From positions 1-24,109 of the forward strand of contig CAZEOK010000041.1 in assembly GCA_964513745.1 (NCBI GenBank): a stretch of 24,109 nt of DNA, given 5' to 3'. The stretch comes from DATDCY01 sp964513745. GTDB lineage: Bacteria > JAUVQV01 > DATDCY01. Positions 1-6,488 of the stretch are shown here, piece after piece. The position numbers and the translations under genes were made by a program. Positions within the stretch are counted from its first letter, which is position 1, and each line of letters starts with the position of its first letter. The notes beneath the pieces are model-generated. The model made no database searches, was not told the DNA's origin, and saw only the letters and a list, made by a program, of their open reading frames with translations.

Positions 1-395
1 GGAGCCTGCCCACGGCAAGCGCAGTCGTCGGCGATGTCATGGAGATGGCGCGGCGCATCAGGGCGGGCGCGGGCGCCCCGCCGCCCCTGGCGATCGCGCT
101 GAGTCCCACGCGCGAGGTCCTGCCGATGGACGAGGTCGTCTGCCCCTGCTACATCCGCATCCAGGCACTGGACAAGCCGGGCGTGCTCGCCAATATCGCG
201 GGAATCCTCGCCGGGCACGAGATCAGCATCGCGAGCGTCATCCAGAAGGAGCGCGAGAAGGGTCGGGCGGTGCCGATCATCCTGATGACCCACGAGGCGA
301 AGGGAGCGGCCGTGAGCGCCGCCCTCGAGGAGGTCGGAAAACTGCCCACGGTGAGCGGCGCGCCGCTGTGCATCCGCGTGGAGAAGGGCGAATGA
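1..395 (+). CDS. hom: Homoserine dehydrogenase, C-terminal part (5' end outside window)
   Basis: Homoserine dehydrogenase reduces aspartate semialdehyde to homoserine with NAD(P)H, the branch step to threonine and methionine. Reading starts in phase at base 3 and gives about 130 residues. The first ones, SLPTASAVVGDV, match the family's conserved segment near the end of the catalytic domain. They are followed by a C-terminal ACT domain (YIRIQALDKPGVLANIAGIL, then the IASVIQ strand), which in this family usually mediates threonine feedback inhibition. The stop at 393-395 overlaps an ATG at 392, and the next recognised gene is apgM, proposed elsewhere to be a homoserine kinase, so this looks like a threonine pathway operon. 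The NAD-binding and most catalytic residues lie upstream of the window and cannot be checked. Confidence 0.93.
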   Translation, partial: SLPTASAVVGDVMEMARRIRAGAGAPPPLAIALSPTREVLPMDEVVCPCYIRIQALDKPGVLANIAGILAGHEISIASVIQKEREKGRAVPIILMTHEAKGAAVSAALEEVGKLPTVSGAPLCIRVEKGE

Positions 396-577
396 GCAGG
401 TCGATCAAGAAGGGCCATGTACCGTGCGGGCTGCGGGGTCCTGTCGCTGCGGACCTCCATCGTGCTCACTTCGTTCCGCTGCTGGAGGCCTCCCCTCCGC
501 GCCACCCCTTCGCCCGGTATGTGCTCCACGGCGGACAGGTCCACTTCGACATCCTGCCGAATGGTGAGGGAGCATGA
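392..577 (+). CDS. Possible 61-aa frame bridging hom and apgM; contains a dispersed repeat
   Basis: An open frame of 62 codons starts at an ATG that overlaps the hom stop (ATGA) and ends in a TGA that overlaps the apgM ATG (ATGA again). Both junctions have the geometry of translational coupling. The predicted product starts MSRSIKKGHVPCG and has no domain I recognise. About half of it (424-514) is the repeat also found, inverted, at 17642-17733. G+C-rich sequence has few stop codons, so openness alone is weak evidence. It may be no gene at all but a spacer extended by repeat insertion, in which ribosomes simply read through to apgM. No own Shine-Dalgarno sequence is obvious apart from AAGGGCG inside hom. 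Confidence 0.25.
   Translation: MSRSIKKGHVPCGLRGPVAADLHRAHFVPLLEASPPRHPFARYVLHGGQVHFDILPNGEGA
424..514 (+). repeat. Dispersed intergenic repeat, copy A
   Basis: This 91-bp stretch between hom and apgM matches the reverse complement of 17642-17733. The first 50 positions differ at only 3 sites and the last 31 at only 2. A 10-11 bp block in the middle is divergent. It contains GGTCC...GGACC arms around a 9-nt loop (435-453) and the perfect palindrome GGAGGCCTCC (484-493), so an RNA copy could fold. There is no transposase, and no target-site duplication was recognised. It looks like a non-autonomous, REP/MITE-like intergenic element, but its family is unknown to me. Confidence 0.8.
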
Positions 578-1800
578 AATATGTGATTCTGATACCGGAC
601 GGGGCGGCGGACTGGCCCGTCCCGGCGCTGGACGGCAAGACGCCGCTGGAGGCAGCCGCGACGCCGAATCTCGACCGGCTCGCTCGCGAGGGGGAGTGCG
701 GGCGCGTGCGCACGGTTCCCGAGGGGATGGACCCGGGCAGCGACGTCGCCGGCATGAGCCTCTTCGGTTGCGACCCTGCGCTCGCCTACACCGGCCGCGC
801 GCCGCTGGAGGCGGCGAGCATGGGCGTGCAGCTCGGCGACACCGACGTGGCCTTGCGCTGCAATCTCGTTTCCACCGGGGGTGGCGCGGTCGAGGACGCC
901 GAGGCGGTGATGATCGACTACAGCGCCGGCCACATCACCACTGAGGAGGGGCGCCGGATTGTCGAGGACTTTCGCGGGTCGGACGTCTACCGGGAGCGCT
1001 TTCTCCCGGATTTCGAGATCTTCCCCGGCGTCGGCTACCGCCACCTGCTGGTCTGGCGTGGGGGGTCGACGGCCGCGCGGCTTACCCCGCCGCACGACAT
1101 TCTCGGGCAACGCCTGGCTGATCACCTGCCGCGCGGGGCGGCGGCGCCGAGCCTGCTGGGCCTGATGGCGCTCGCGCACCCGTGGTTGCAGCTGCACCCG
1201 GTGAACCGTGACCGCCGCGGCCGCGGCTTGCCCGCGGCGGACAACTTCTGGCTCTGGGGGGCGGGGAAGCGACCGTCGCTGGAGCCGTTCGGCGTCCGTT
1301 TCGGCATCTCCGGCGCGGTGATCTCCGCGGTCGACCTGGTCAACGGCATCGGCGTGCTGCTCGGCCTGGAGCGGGTGTCGGTGCCCGGTGCGACCGGTTA
1401 CGTCGAGACCAACTACCGCGGCAAGGCCGAGCACGCGCTGGCGGCGCTGTCGCGCCACGACGCGGTTTTCGTGCACATCGAGGCCCCCGACGAGGCGGGC
1501 CACGCCGGCGAGGCCGCGCAAAAGGTCCGCGCGCTCGAGCGCATAGACGCCGAGTTCCTCGGGACGCTGCTTTGCGGACTCGGGCGGCTCGGCCCGCACC
1601 GGGTGCTCGTCGCCCCCGACCACTACACGCCGCTCGCGCGCCGCTCGCACGTCGGGGAGCCGGTGCCGTTCCTGATCTGGCCGCGGCCGGGCGCCGCGGG
1701 CGCCGGCGCCGCGCGCTTCACCGAGGCCGAGGCGCTGGGGACCGGTCTGCTCGTCGAGCGCGGCCACGAGCTGCTCGACCGGCTCTTCGCGGCGCACTGA
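574..1800 (+). CDS. apgM: Cofactor-independent phosphoglycerate mutase, archaeal type; proposed homoserine kinase
   Basis: A 408-residue member of the alkaline-phosphatase-fold family COG3635. Visible motifs are the metal site near Asp9 (LIPDGAADWP), the active-site serine region PGSDVAGMS (Ser56 to Ser62), the metal-ligand segment with Asp306 and His310 (EAPDEAGHAG), and the C-terminal ligands Asp349-His350 and His359. Length is normal. Family members either interconvert 3- and 2-phosphoglycerate or, in the subfamily described as proposed homoserine kinase, are found with hom and thrC and thought to supply homoserine phosphate. Adjacency to hom favours the second role here, but the two cannot be separated by sequence alone. 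The ATG follows GAGGGAGC as ribosome binding site. The stop overlaps the smpB start (TGATG). Confidence 0.9.
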   Translation: MKYVILIPDGAADWPVPALDGKTPLEAAATPNLDRLAREGECGRVRTVPEGMDPGSDVAGMSLFGCDPALAYTGRAPLEAASMGVQLGDTDVALRCNLVSTGGGAVEDAEAVMIDYSAGHITTEEGRRIVEDFRGSDVYRERFLPDFEIFPGVGYRHLLVWRGGSTAARLTPPHDILGQRLADHLPRGAAAPSLLGLMALAHPWLQLHPVNRDRRGRGLPAADNFWLWGAGKRPSLEPFGVRFGISGAVISAVDLVNGIGVLLGLERVSVPGATGYVETNYRGKAEHALAALSRHDAVFVHIEAPDEAGHAGEAAQKVRALERIDAEFLGTLLCGLGRLGPHRVLVAPDHYTPLARRSHVGEPVPFLIWPRPGAAGAGAARFTEAEALGTGLLVERGHELLDRLFAAH

Positions 1801-2276
1801 TGGCGAAGCAGGCGGGCGCCGGCGAGAAGATCGTTTGCGTCAACAAGAAGGCGCGCCACGAGTACGAGATCCTGGAGACGCTCGAGGGCGGTCTCGCGCT
1901 GACCGGTACCGAGGTCAAGAGCCTGCGCGCCGGGCAGGCCAGCATCACGGAGGGCTTCGCCGCGATCAGCGGCAACGAGGCCTGGCTGGTGGACTGCCAG
2001 ATCCAGCCCTATGCTTTCGGCAACCTCAACAACCACGAACCGAAGCGCCGGCGCAAGATCCTGCTGCACCGCCGCGAGATTGCCAAGCTCGTCGGCAAGG
2101 TCAAGGAGAAGGGGCTCTCGATCGTCCCGTTGAAGATCTACTTCAAGAACGGGCTGGCCAAGGTCGAACTGGGGGTCGGCCGCGGCAAGAAGCTGCACGA
2201 CAAGCGCGAGGCGATCAAGCGTCGCGACACCGCCCGTGAGGCACAACGGGAGATGAGTGTCCGCATCAAGGTCTGA
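1800..2276 (+). CDS. smpB: SsrA-binding protein SmpB
   Basis: SmpB binds tmRNA and carries it to stalled ribosomes for trans-translation. The 158-residue product has the normal family length and the expected landmarks: N-terminal NKKARHEYEILETLEGGLAL, the TGTEVKSLRAGQASITEG region of the oligonucleotide-binding barrel, HEPKRRRKILLH, and the basic C-terminal tail KKLHDKREAIKRRD, which enters the decoding centre in known structures. The frame is open well upstream inside apgM, but the family N-terminus fits the ATG at 1800, which shares its A with the apgM stop (TGATG). It is therefore probably coupled to apgM. Its RNA partner ssrA lies about 3.3 kb downstream. Confidence 0.97.
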   Translation: MAKQAGAGEKIVCVNKKARHEYEILETLEGGLALTGTEVKSLRAGQASITEGFAAISGNEAWLVDCQIQPYAFGNLNNHEPKRRRKILLHRREIAKLVGKVKEKGLSIVPLKIYFKNGLAKVELGVGRGKKLHDKREAIKRRDTAREAQREMSVRIKV

Positions 2277-2321
2277 GGCGTCCTCGGCCGGCCGGGATGC
2301 ATTCGGTCCGCGCCGCCGCGC

Positions 2322-4568
2322 TCAGGGCCCCTCGAGCACCTCCAGGAGCGCTCTGGCGAAGTCCTTCACGTTGTAGGGTTTGACGGCGACGGCCCGGAAG
2401 CCGTGGCTGCGGTAGTTGGCCATGACCGGGTCGTTGGAGTAGCCGCTCGAGACGATCGCCCGCGCGCCGGGGTCGAGCGCGAGCAGGCGCGTGATCGCCT
2501 CTTTCCCGCCCACGCCGCCGGGGATCGTGAGGTCCATGACCACCGCCCGGAAAGGCCGGCCCTCTTCCAGCGCCTGCCGGTAGAGCTCCAGCGCCTGTTC
2601 GCCGCCGGTCGCGGTCACGGGCTCGTAGCCGATGGAGCGCAGGATCTCCGACGCGACTTCCCTCACGAGCGCCTCGTCGTCCATGACCAGGACCCTGCCG
2701 TGGCCCGCCGGGTACGGTTCCTGCTCCCTGGCGATCGCCGCCGGCGCCGCACCGCGCGCGGCCGGCAGCCAGATCCGGAACGTCGTTCCCCGGCTGGGGG
2801 CGGACTCGACGCTGATGTGACCGCCGTGCCGCTGCACGATCGAATGGGCCGAAGCCAGGCCGAGCCCGGTGCCGTCGGGCTTGGTCGTGAAGTAGGGATC
2901 GAAGATCCTGCCGAGGTGCTCCGCGCTGATCCCCGCCCCCTCGTCGTGCACCGCGATCAGCACGTAGTCGCCGCCGGGCAGCGCCGACAGCTCGCCCGCT
3001 CCGAGGGACGTGTTCTGCACCGCGTAGGTGACCGTTCCCCCCGGGCGCATCGCCTGCACCGCGTTGAGCGAGAGGTTGTTGAAGACCTGGCTCATCTGTC
3101 CGGCGTCGACCTCCACGGGCCAGATCCCCTGGCCGCAGGCGAACACGGCCTTTGTGCTGGAGCCCGAGAGCACGAAGCGCGCCGATTCCTTGATGATCGT
3201 GACGATGTCCGCGGCGCGTCGCACCGGTTCCCCGCCCCGCGAGAAGGTCAGCAGTTGCTGGGTGAGATCGGAGGCCCGGCGCGCGGCCGCCTCGGCCTGG
3301 TCCAGGCGCTCCTGGGCGCGAAGCCCGGGCGCGAGGTCCCCCCTGGCGAGACTGATGTTGCCGAGGATCCCCGTCAGCAGGTTGTTGAAGTCGTGAGCGA
3401 TGCCCCCCGCCAGCACGCCGATTGCCAGGAGCTTTTCGGACCGGACCAGTTCTCCCTCGAGCCGGCGTTTTTCGGTGATGTCCCGGAAGGCCAGCACGAT
3501 GCCGATGATCCGGCTCTCGCGGTCGTGGATTGGCGCGGCGGAATCCTCGATCTGCAGCTCGCTACCATCCTGGCGCACCAGAACCGTGTTGCCCGGGAGC
3601 GAGACGATCGAGTCGGTCGAGAGCACCGCTGCCACGATGTTCGCGCAGGGTTCGCGGGTCTGCGCATGCCGGGTCGCGAAGACTTCGCAGAACGACCGCC
3701 CCGCCGCCTGCTCGGAAGTCCAGCCGGTGAGCTCCTCCGCAACCCGGTTGAGCAGCACGATCAGGCCGTCGGTGTCGGCGACGATGACCCCGTCGCCGAT
3801 GCTCCGCAGCGTCACCGCGAGCCGCTCCTTCTCGTCGGAGAGCCGCTGCTCCCGCTCCCGGAGCGCGATGCTCAGGCCGTGGAACGCCCGGGCGAGGTCC
3901 CCGATCTCGTCGTCGGCCGTGGACGGTCCCAGCCCCGGGGTCTGGCCCTCCCTCCATCGCGCAACCGCGTCGTGGAGATCGAGGATCGGGGCGACAACCG
4001 TCCGCCCGACGACGATGTGCGCGACGGCGACGAACGTCAGCCCGAGCACTGCGCCGATCAGCAGGCTGGCGAGCACGATCGAGAGCAGCGAGGTCCGGAT
4101 CTGTCCCGCGGAGAGCGCAAGGCGGGCGAATCCGATCGTGGTCTCCGGGGCCTGAGGGATCTGGAAGCGGATCGGGACGTAAAACTCGAAGCCGCCGTGC
4201 TCCTTTCGGCTCAAGGGGGTCGAGTTCTGCCGGAAGTGCTCGATCGCCTCGGGGGCGGGGGGGCGGCGCATCTCTTCGAACGGGTAGGCGTCGATGGGGC
4301 TCCAGATGCTGGAGAAGACCTGTACGAAGAGCAGGTCCTCGGCCCGGACGATGTCGGCGGCCTTGCCGAGCAGGTCGAGGTCCTCCGCTGCCAGCCCCTC
4401 GGACGCGGCGCGGGCCAGGGACTGCCCGAGGGCGACGCCGCGCGCGACCAGCTGTTCCTCGGCCGCCGTGCGGAAGAACCAGGCGAAGAGGAGTGTGCTT
4501 ACCACCGTGATGCTCAGGGTGGACAGGACGAGGAAGAGGGAGAACCGTGTCTTGAGCGGGATTCTCAC
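2322..4568 (-). CDS. Hybrid sensor histidine kinase (TM-sensor-TM-HAMP-PAS-HisKA-HATPase-REC)
   Basis: A 748-residue inner-membrane kinase. A TM segment at about 9-31 and another at about 161-188 enclose a periplasmic domain of about 130 residues. Then come HAMP (about 190-243), a PAS domain (about 245-365), and the HisKA dimerisation helix with phospho-accepting His392 in AGGIAHDFNN. The ATPase domain has an N-box near 497-502, DEGAGI near 542 and GTGLGLA at 566-572. A C-terminal receiver domain has acidic Asp630/Asp631, phospho-acceptor Asp679 (VVMDLTIPG) and Lys730. No output domain follows, so phosphotransfer to another protein is needed. The GTG start overlaps the stop of the upstream binding-protein gene by 4 nt (GTGA), so the two are probably translated together and the binding protein likely presents the signal. 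The ligand is unknown. Confidence 0.93.
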   Translation of the reverse strand: MRIPLKTRFSLFLVLSTLSITVVSTLLFAWFFRTAAEEQLVARGVALGQSLARAASEGLAAEDLDLLGKAADIVRAEDLLFVQVFSSIWSPIDAYPFEEMRRPPAPEAIEHFRQNSTPLSRKEHGGFEFYVPIRFQIPQAPETTIGFARLALSAGQIRTSLLSIVLASLLIGAVLGLTFVAVAHIVVGRTVVAPILDLHDAVARWREGQTPGLGPSTADDEIGDLARAFHGLSIALREREQRLSDEKERLAVTLRSIGDGVIVADTDGLIVLLNRVAEELTGWTSEQAAGRSFCEVFATRHAQTREPCANIVAAVLSTDSIVSLPGNTVLVRQDGSELQIEDSAAPIHDRESRIIGIVLAFRDITEKRRLEGELVRSEKLLAIGVLAGGIAHDFNNLLTGILGNISLARGDLAPGLRAQERLDQAEAAARRASDLTQQLLTFSRGGEPVRRAADIVTIIKESARFVLSGSSTKAVFACGQGIWPVEVDAGQMSQVFNNLSLNAVQAMRPGGTVTYAVQNTSLGAGELSALPGGDYVLIAVHDEGAGISAEHLGRIFDPYFTTKPDGTGLGLASAHSIVQRHGGHISVESAPSRGTTFRIWLPAARGAAPAAIAREQEPYPAGHGRVLVMDDEALVREVASEILRSIGYEPVTATGGEQALELYRQALEEGRPFRAVVMDLTIPGGVGGKEAITRLLALDPGARAIVSSGYSNDPVMANYRSHGFRAVAVKPYNVKDFARALLEVLEGP

Positions 4569-5398
4569 TTCATGTCCCGGAGCGGGATGGCGCCGTAGGA
4601 CTTGGTCAACTCCTGCCCCTTCGGGCCGCGGGCAAGACTGAGGAAGGCCGCGACCTCGGGCCGGAGCGGCTTTTTCGCGATCAGGAAAAGCGGGCGGCGC
4701 AACGGGTAGGAGCGGTCGACGATCGTCGTTTTCGTCGGAGGCACGCCGCCGAGAGCGAGCATCTTGACCGTGCGGTACCGCGCACTGGAGTAGCCTGAAG
4801 CGCCGAAACCCGCAGGCGTTTTTTCGACGAGTTGCTCCACGATGGCGGTGGAGGCCAGATCTATGACGGCTGGCCCCAGAGCGGGAGCCCGTCCCTGGAG
4901 GACTTGGGAGCGGATGGACGACTCGACGCCGCTGAGCCCCTTTGTCGGCCGCTGCAGGAAGACCTGGATGGCGCCGGCCGGCCCGCCGAGGCTGCTCCAG
5001 TCCCGCAGTGTTTGCTCGAAGACCGCGGCCGCCTGAGGGAACGTGATCGTTCCGACCGGGTTGGTCGGGTGCACGATGAAGACCAGGGCGTCCCAGGCCA
5101 CCTGGAAGAACTCAACCTCGGCCGGATCGTCCGGGAGCCTGCCACGGCAGGAGGCGGCCAGGTCGGTCGCGCCCGCGGCGAGTTCCTCGAGGCCGAGGAC
5201 GCTGCCGCCGCCGCGGACGAACATCTTGACGCCGGAGAGCTTCTCGTAATCATCGGCGAGGTCCGAGAGGTAGCCGACGTTGCTCACCGAGCAGCCGCTC
5301 ACGACGAGCCGTGCGCCACTGGTGCCGCTTGCTGGCCGCGGCGCCGGTGCGAGAAACAGGAGAGCGAGCAGCGGCGTAATGCGGAACGCGGCTTTCAT
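4565..5398 (-). CDS. PstS-like periplasmic substrate-binding protein
   Basis: A 277-residue secreted protein with a cleavable-type signal peptide (MKAAFRITPLLALLFLAPA, cleavage probably near residue 24). The ligand-pocket pattern of phosphate/anion-binding proteins is visible: VSGCSVSNVG near the N-terminus, then RGGGSVLGLEELAAGATDLA. Length fits the small PstS-like group. Frames upstream are open, but the ATG at 5398 is preceded by AGGGGAGG at ideal distance and starts a clear signal peptide, so I chose it. No ABC permease or ATPase is nearby. Instead the gene is fused in expression (GTGA overlap) to a hybrid kinase, so a sensory rather than a transport role is inferred. A 37-nt inverted repeat covers its Shine-Dalgarno sequence. 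Confidence 0.88.
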   Translation of the reverse strand: MKAAFRITPLLALLFLAPAPRPASGTSGARLVVSGCSVSNVGYLSDLADDYEKLSGVKMFVRGGGSVLGLEELAAGATDLAASCRGRLPDDPAEVEFFQVAWDALVFIVHPTNPVGTITFPQAAAVFEQTLRDWSSLGGPAGAIQVFLQRPTKGLSGVESSIRSQVLQGRAPALGPAVIDLASTAIVEQLVEKTPAGFGASGYSSARYRTVKMLALGGVPPTKTTIVDRSYPLRRPLFLIAKKPLRPEVAAFLSLARGPKGQELTKSYGAIPLRDMK

Positions 5399-5403
5399 AG
5401 AGC

Positions 5404-5440
5404 CTCCCCTGCGTCGTCTTGTCCGACGCGTTGAGGGGAG
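5404..5440 (-). promoter_or_regulatory. Inverted repeat covering the SD of the PstS-like gene
   Basis: On the minus strand the order is CTCCCCT, CAAC, GCGTCG, a 7-nt loop, CGACGC, AGGGGAG. This gives an outer 7-bp and an inner 6-bp perfect stem separated by a one-sided 4-nt bulge. The distal arm AGGGGAG is the Shine-Dalgarno sequence of the gene starting at 5398. If the whole stem is transcribed it would hide the ribosome binding site. The likely -10 (5439-5444) overlaps the proximal arm, so the transcript may start inside the repeat. In that case only the inner stem would form in RNA and the repeat may instead be a DNA operator. Confidence 0.6.
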
Positions 5441-5467
5441 TGTAACCGATGCCGGGAAAGCCGACAA
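5439..5467 (-). promoter_or_regulatory. Candidate sigma-70 promoter for binding protein/kinase operon
   Basis: Minus strand TTGTCG (5467-5462), 17-nt spacer, TACACT (5444-5439). Predicted start near 5432, about 34 nt before the ATG. It lies back to back with the ssrA promoter in a 173-bp divergent region. Confidence 0.5.
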
Positions 5468-5513
5468 CTGGGCTGGGTCGGCCTTCCCGTTGCACGGTGT
5501 CCCGGCGGCCGGG

Positions 5514-5542
5514 TTGCATTTCATCGACTGGCGACGTACATT
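5514..5542 (+). promoter_or_regulatory. Candidate sigma-70 promoter of ssrA
   Basis: TTGCAT (5514-5519), 17-nt spacer, TACATT (5537-5542). Transcription would start near 5549, giving a leader of about 22 nt before the mature tmRNA 5' end, as expected for a precursor trimmed by RNase P. Confidence 0.6.
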
Positions 5543-5571
5543 ATGGACTGTGTTGGGCCTCACGCTCGAAT

Positions 5572-5931
5572 GGGGGAGAAACGGTTTCGACCGGGACAGT
5601 TGAGGTCATGGCAGCAGGCCGAGGTTTCCTCGGAACCTCGTAAAAAAACTGGGGAAAATAAGTAATCGCCAACACCGATTACGCTCTCGCGGCTTAATAC
5701 CCGCGAGCGTTCCGCCTTCCCCGCCTGACGGGGAGAACCGGGGCGTCGACTAGTCAGGCTGGCTGAAAGCACCCCGCCCGGGGGGCCGTAGGCGAGATCA
5801 AATCGGGCTGGCTTCGTCCGCTACCCTGTCGGCGGGGTGAGGGCGAGGCGAGATGAAAAACACCGAACAAGCCTGTAGACGTCGTGGCCGAAGGTTTCGG
5901 GACACGGGTTCGACTCCCGTCTCCTCCACCA
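5572..5931 (+). ncRNA. ssrA: Transfer-messenger RNA (tmRNA), one-piece form
   Basis: A 360-nt RNA that rescues stalled ribosomes and tags the nascent protein. The 5' end GGGGGAG (5572-5578) pairs with CTCCTCC (5921-5927), giving a 7-bp acceptor stem with a G-U third pair, the alanyl-tRNA synthetase identity element. The encoded end ACCA follows at 5928-5931. The 5' part has GAAACGGTTTCGACC, and the 3' part has the T-arm ACGGG-TTCGACT-CCCGT. The tag frame follows an A-rich stretch (5641-5665). Its stop codon sits in the loop of a 7-bp hairpin CTCGCGG/CCGCGAG (5686-5707), the usual helix 5 arrangement. The order is intact and not of the two-piece type found in alphaproteobacteria and some cyanobacteria. 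Confidence 0.97.
5668..5697 (+). other. tmRNA proteolysis-tag reading frame (ANTDYALAA)
   Basis: Resume codon GCC at 5668 followed by AAC ACC GAT TAC GCT CTC GCG GCT TAA gives the tag ANTDYALAA, with an extra alanine supplied by the charged tmRNA. The C-terminal ALAA is the typical degron recognised by ClpXP-type proteases. The resume codon was chosen by analogy with other tmRNAs, where it follows a motif ending in A/G-U-C or A-U-C. Confidence 0.88.
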
Positions 5932-5942
5932 TTGCAAAGAAT

Positions 5943-5963
5943 TCGAACCGCCGTCCGGTTCGA
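5943..5963 (+). terminator. Hairpin after ssrA, possible terminator
   Basis: TCGAACCG, loop CCGTC, CGGTTCGA: a perfect 8-bp stem starting 12 nt after the tmRNA 3' end. No T-run follows, so it may be a weak terminator or a 3'-processing barrier. Confidence 0.45.
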
Positions 5964-6013
5964 TCTCAGAGTCCGTCTCCCAGTCCCGGGGCGCAGTTTA
6001 TTGTTGCCATAAG

Positions 6014-6046
6014 CTCAAGGGCTCGGAGCTTCGCTGTCGCCTTGAG
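6014..6046 (-). terminator. Inverted repeat downstream of vapC, possible terminator
   Basis: CTCAAGG and CCTTGAG are perfect 7-bp arms separated by 19 nt, placed just beyond the vapC stop at 6054. No T-run follows on either strand. Function is uncertain. Confidence 0.25.
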
Positions 6047-6053
6047 GGAGGGG

Positions 6054-6488
6054 CTACGGCAGCAGGGTATACGGGCGACCGTCCTTGCTCCTGATGATCG
6101 AGAAGTGGCGCCGGTCCGTGGTGAGAATCTTCGTGATCCTCAGGCGTTCGGCGATGGCGGCGACGGAGGAGTCCACGAAACCAATCGCGGCGTCGCTGTA
6201 GATTTTTAACAGCCCAACGCATCGCGACAGGTCGTCGGCGTTGAAGTGCACCACCGTCAACTCGCCCCCGGCGAGGGCCCGGACGAACGCCAGTTCAGCG
6301 TGGCGACCGAGGTGGGTTCCCATCAAATAGCATGTCTCTGGGACGACCGTCGAGGGCACCAGAAGTCGTCCTTCGAATTCCTCGGCGAAGTCGGCGCACC
6401 GGCGGTGCCAGGCATCCTTGCGATCGGCAAGGGCGTAGAGCACACCCGTGTCGAGGAGCGCGGCCTCTAGGATTTGCCCTTTTTCCAC
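6054..6488 (-). CDS. vapC: PIN-domain ribonuclease toxin, VapC-like
   Basis: A 144-residue PIN-domain protein. Members of this fold are Mg-dependent RNases, and as toxins they often cut tRNA or rRNA. The expected acidic cluster is present: Asp13 (LLDTGVLYAL), Glu51 (VPETCYL), Asp99/Asp106 (SDAAIGFVDSS) and Asp125 (ILTTDRRHFS). Length is typical. The start is a GTG at 6488 inside the last codons of the antitoxin gene (22-nt overlap). No better ATG precedes the first catalytic Asp. The pairing with an upstream ribbon-helix-helix gene supports a type II toxin-antitoxin assignment. Substrate and toxicity are unknown. Confidence 0.88.
   Translation of the reverse strand: MEKGQILEAALLDTGVLYALADRKDAWHRRCADFAEEFEGRLLVPSTVVPETCYLMGTHLGRHAELAFVRALAGGELTVVHFNADDLSRCVGLLKIYSDAAIGFVDSSVAAIAERLRITKILTTDRRHFSIIRSKDGRPYTLLP

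Noticed and set aside
392..415. Start MSRSIKKG resembles the N-terminus of ribosomal protein S19
   Set aside because: The likeness ends after eight residues; the rest is repeat-derived and nothing of the S19 fold follows. Taken as chance.
466..1797. Long antisense frame across apgM (443 codons)
   Set aside because: Arg/Gly/Ala-rich with no motif and opposite to a clear gene; typical shadow frame in G+C-rich DNA. The same holds for long plus-strand frames at 2403-4598, 7774-9507 and 9455-11440 and minus-strand frames at 13240-14715, 16165-17634 and 17618-19564.
2277..2321. CGGCCGGCCG palindrome between smpB and the kinase gene as terminator
   Set aside because: Short G+C palindrome without loop or T-run; frequent by chance in such DNA.
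6014..6046. Rho-independent terminator for vapBC
   Set aside because: Arms are only 7 bp with a 19-nt loop and no T-run; kept as a low-confidence hairpin only.
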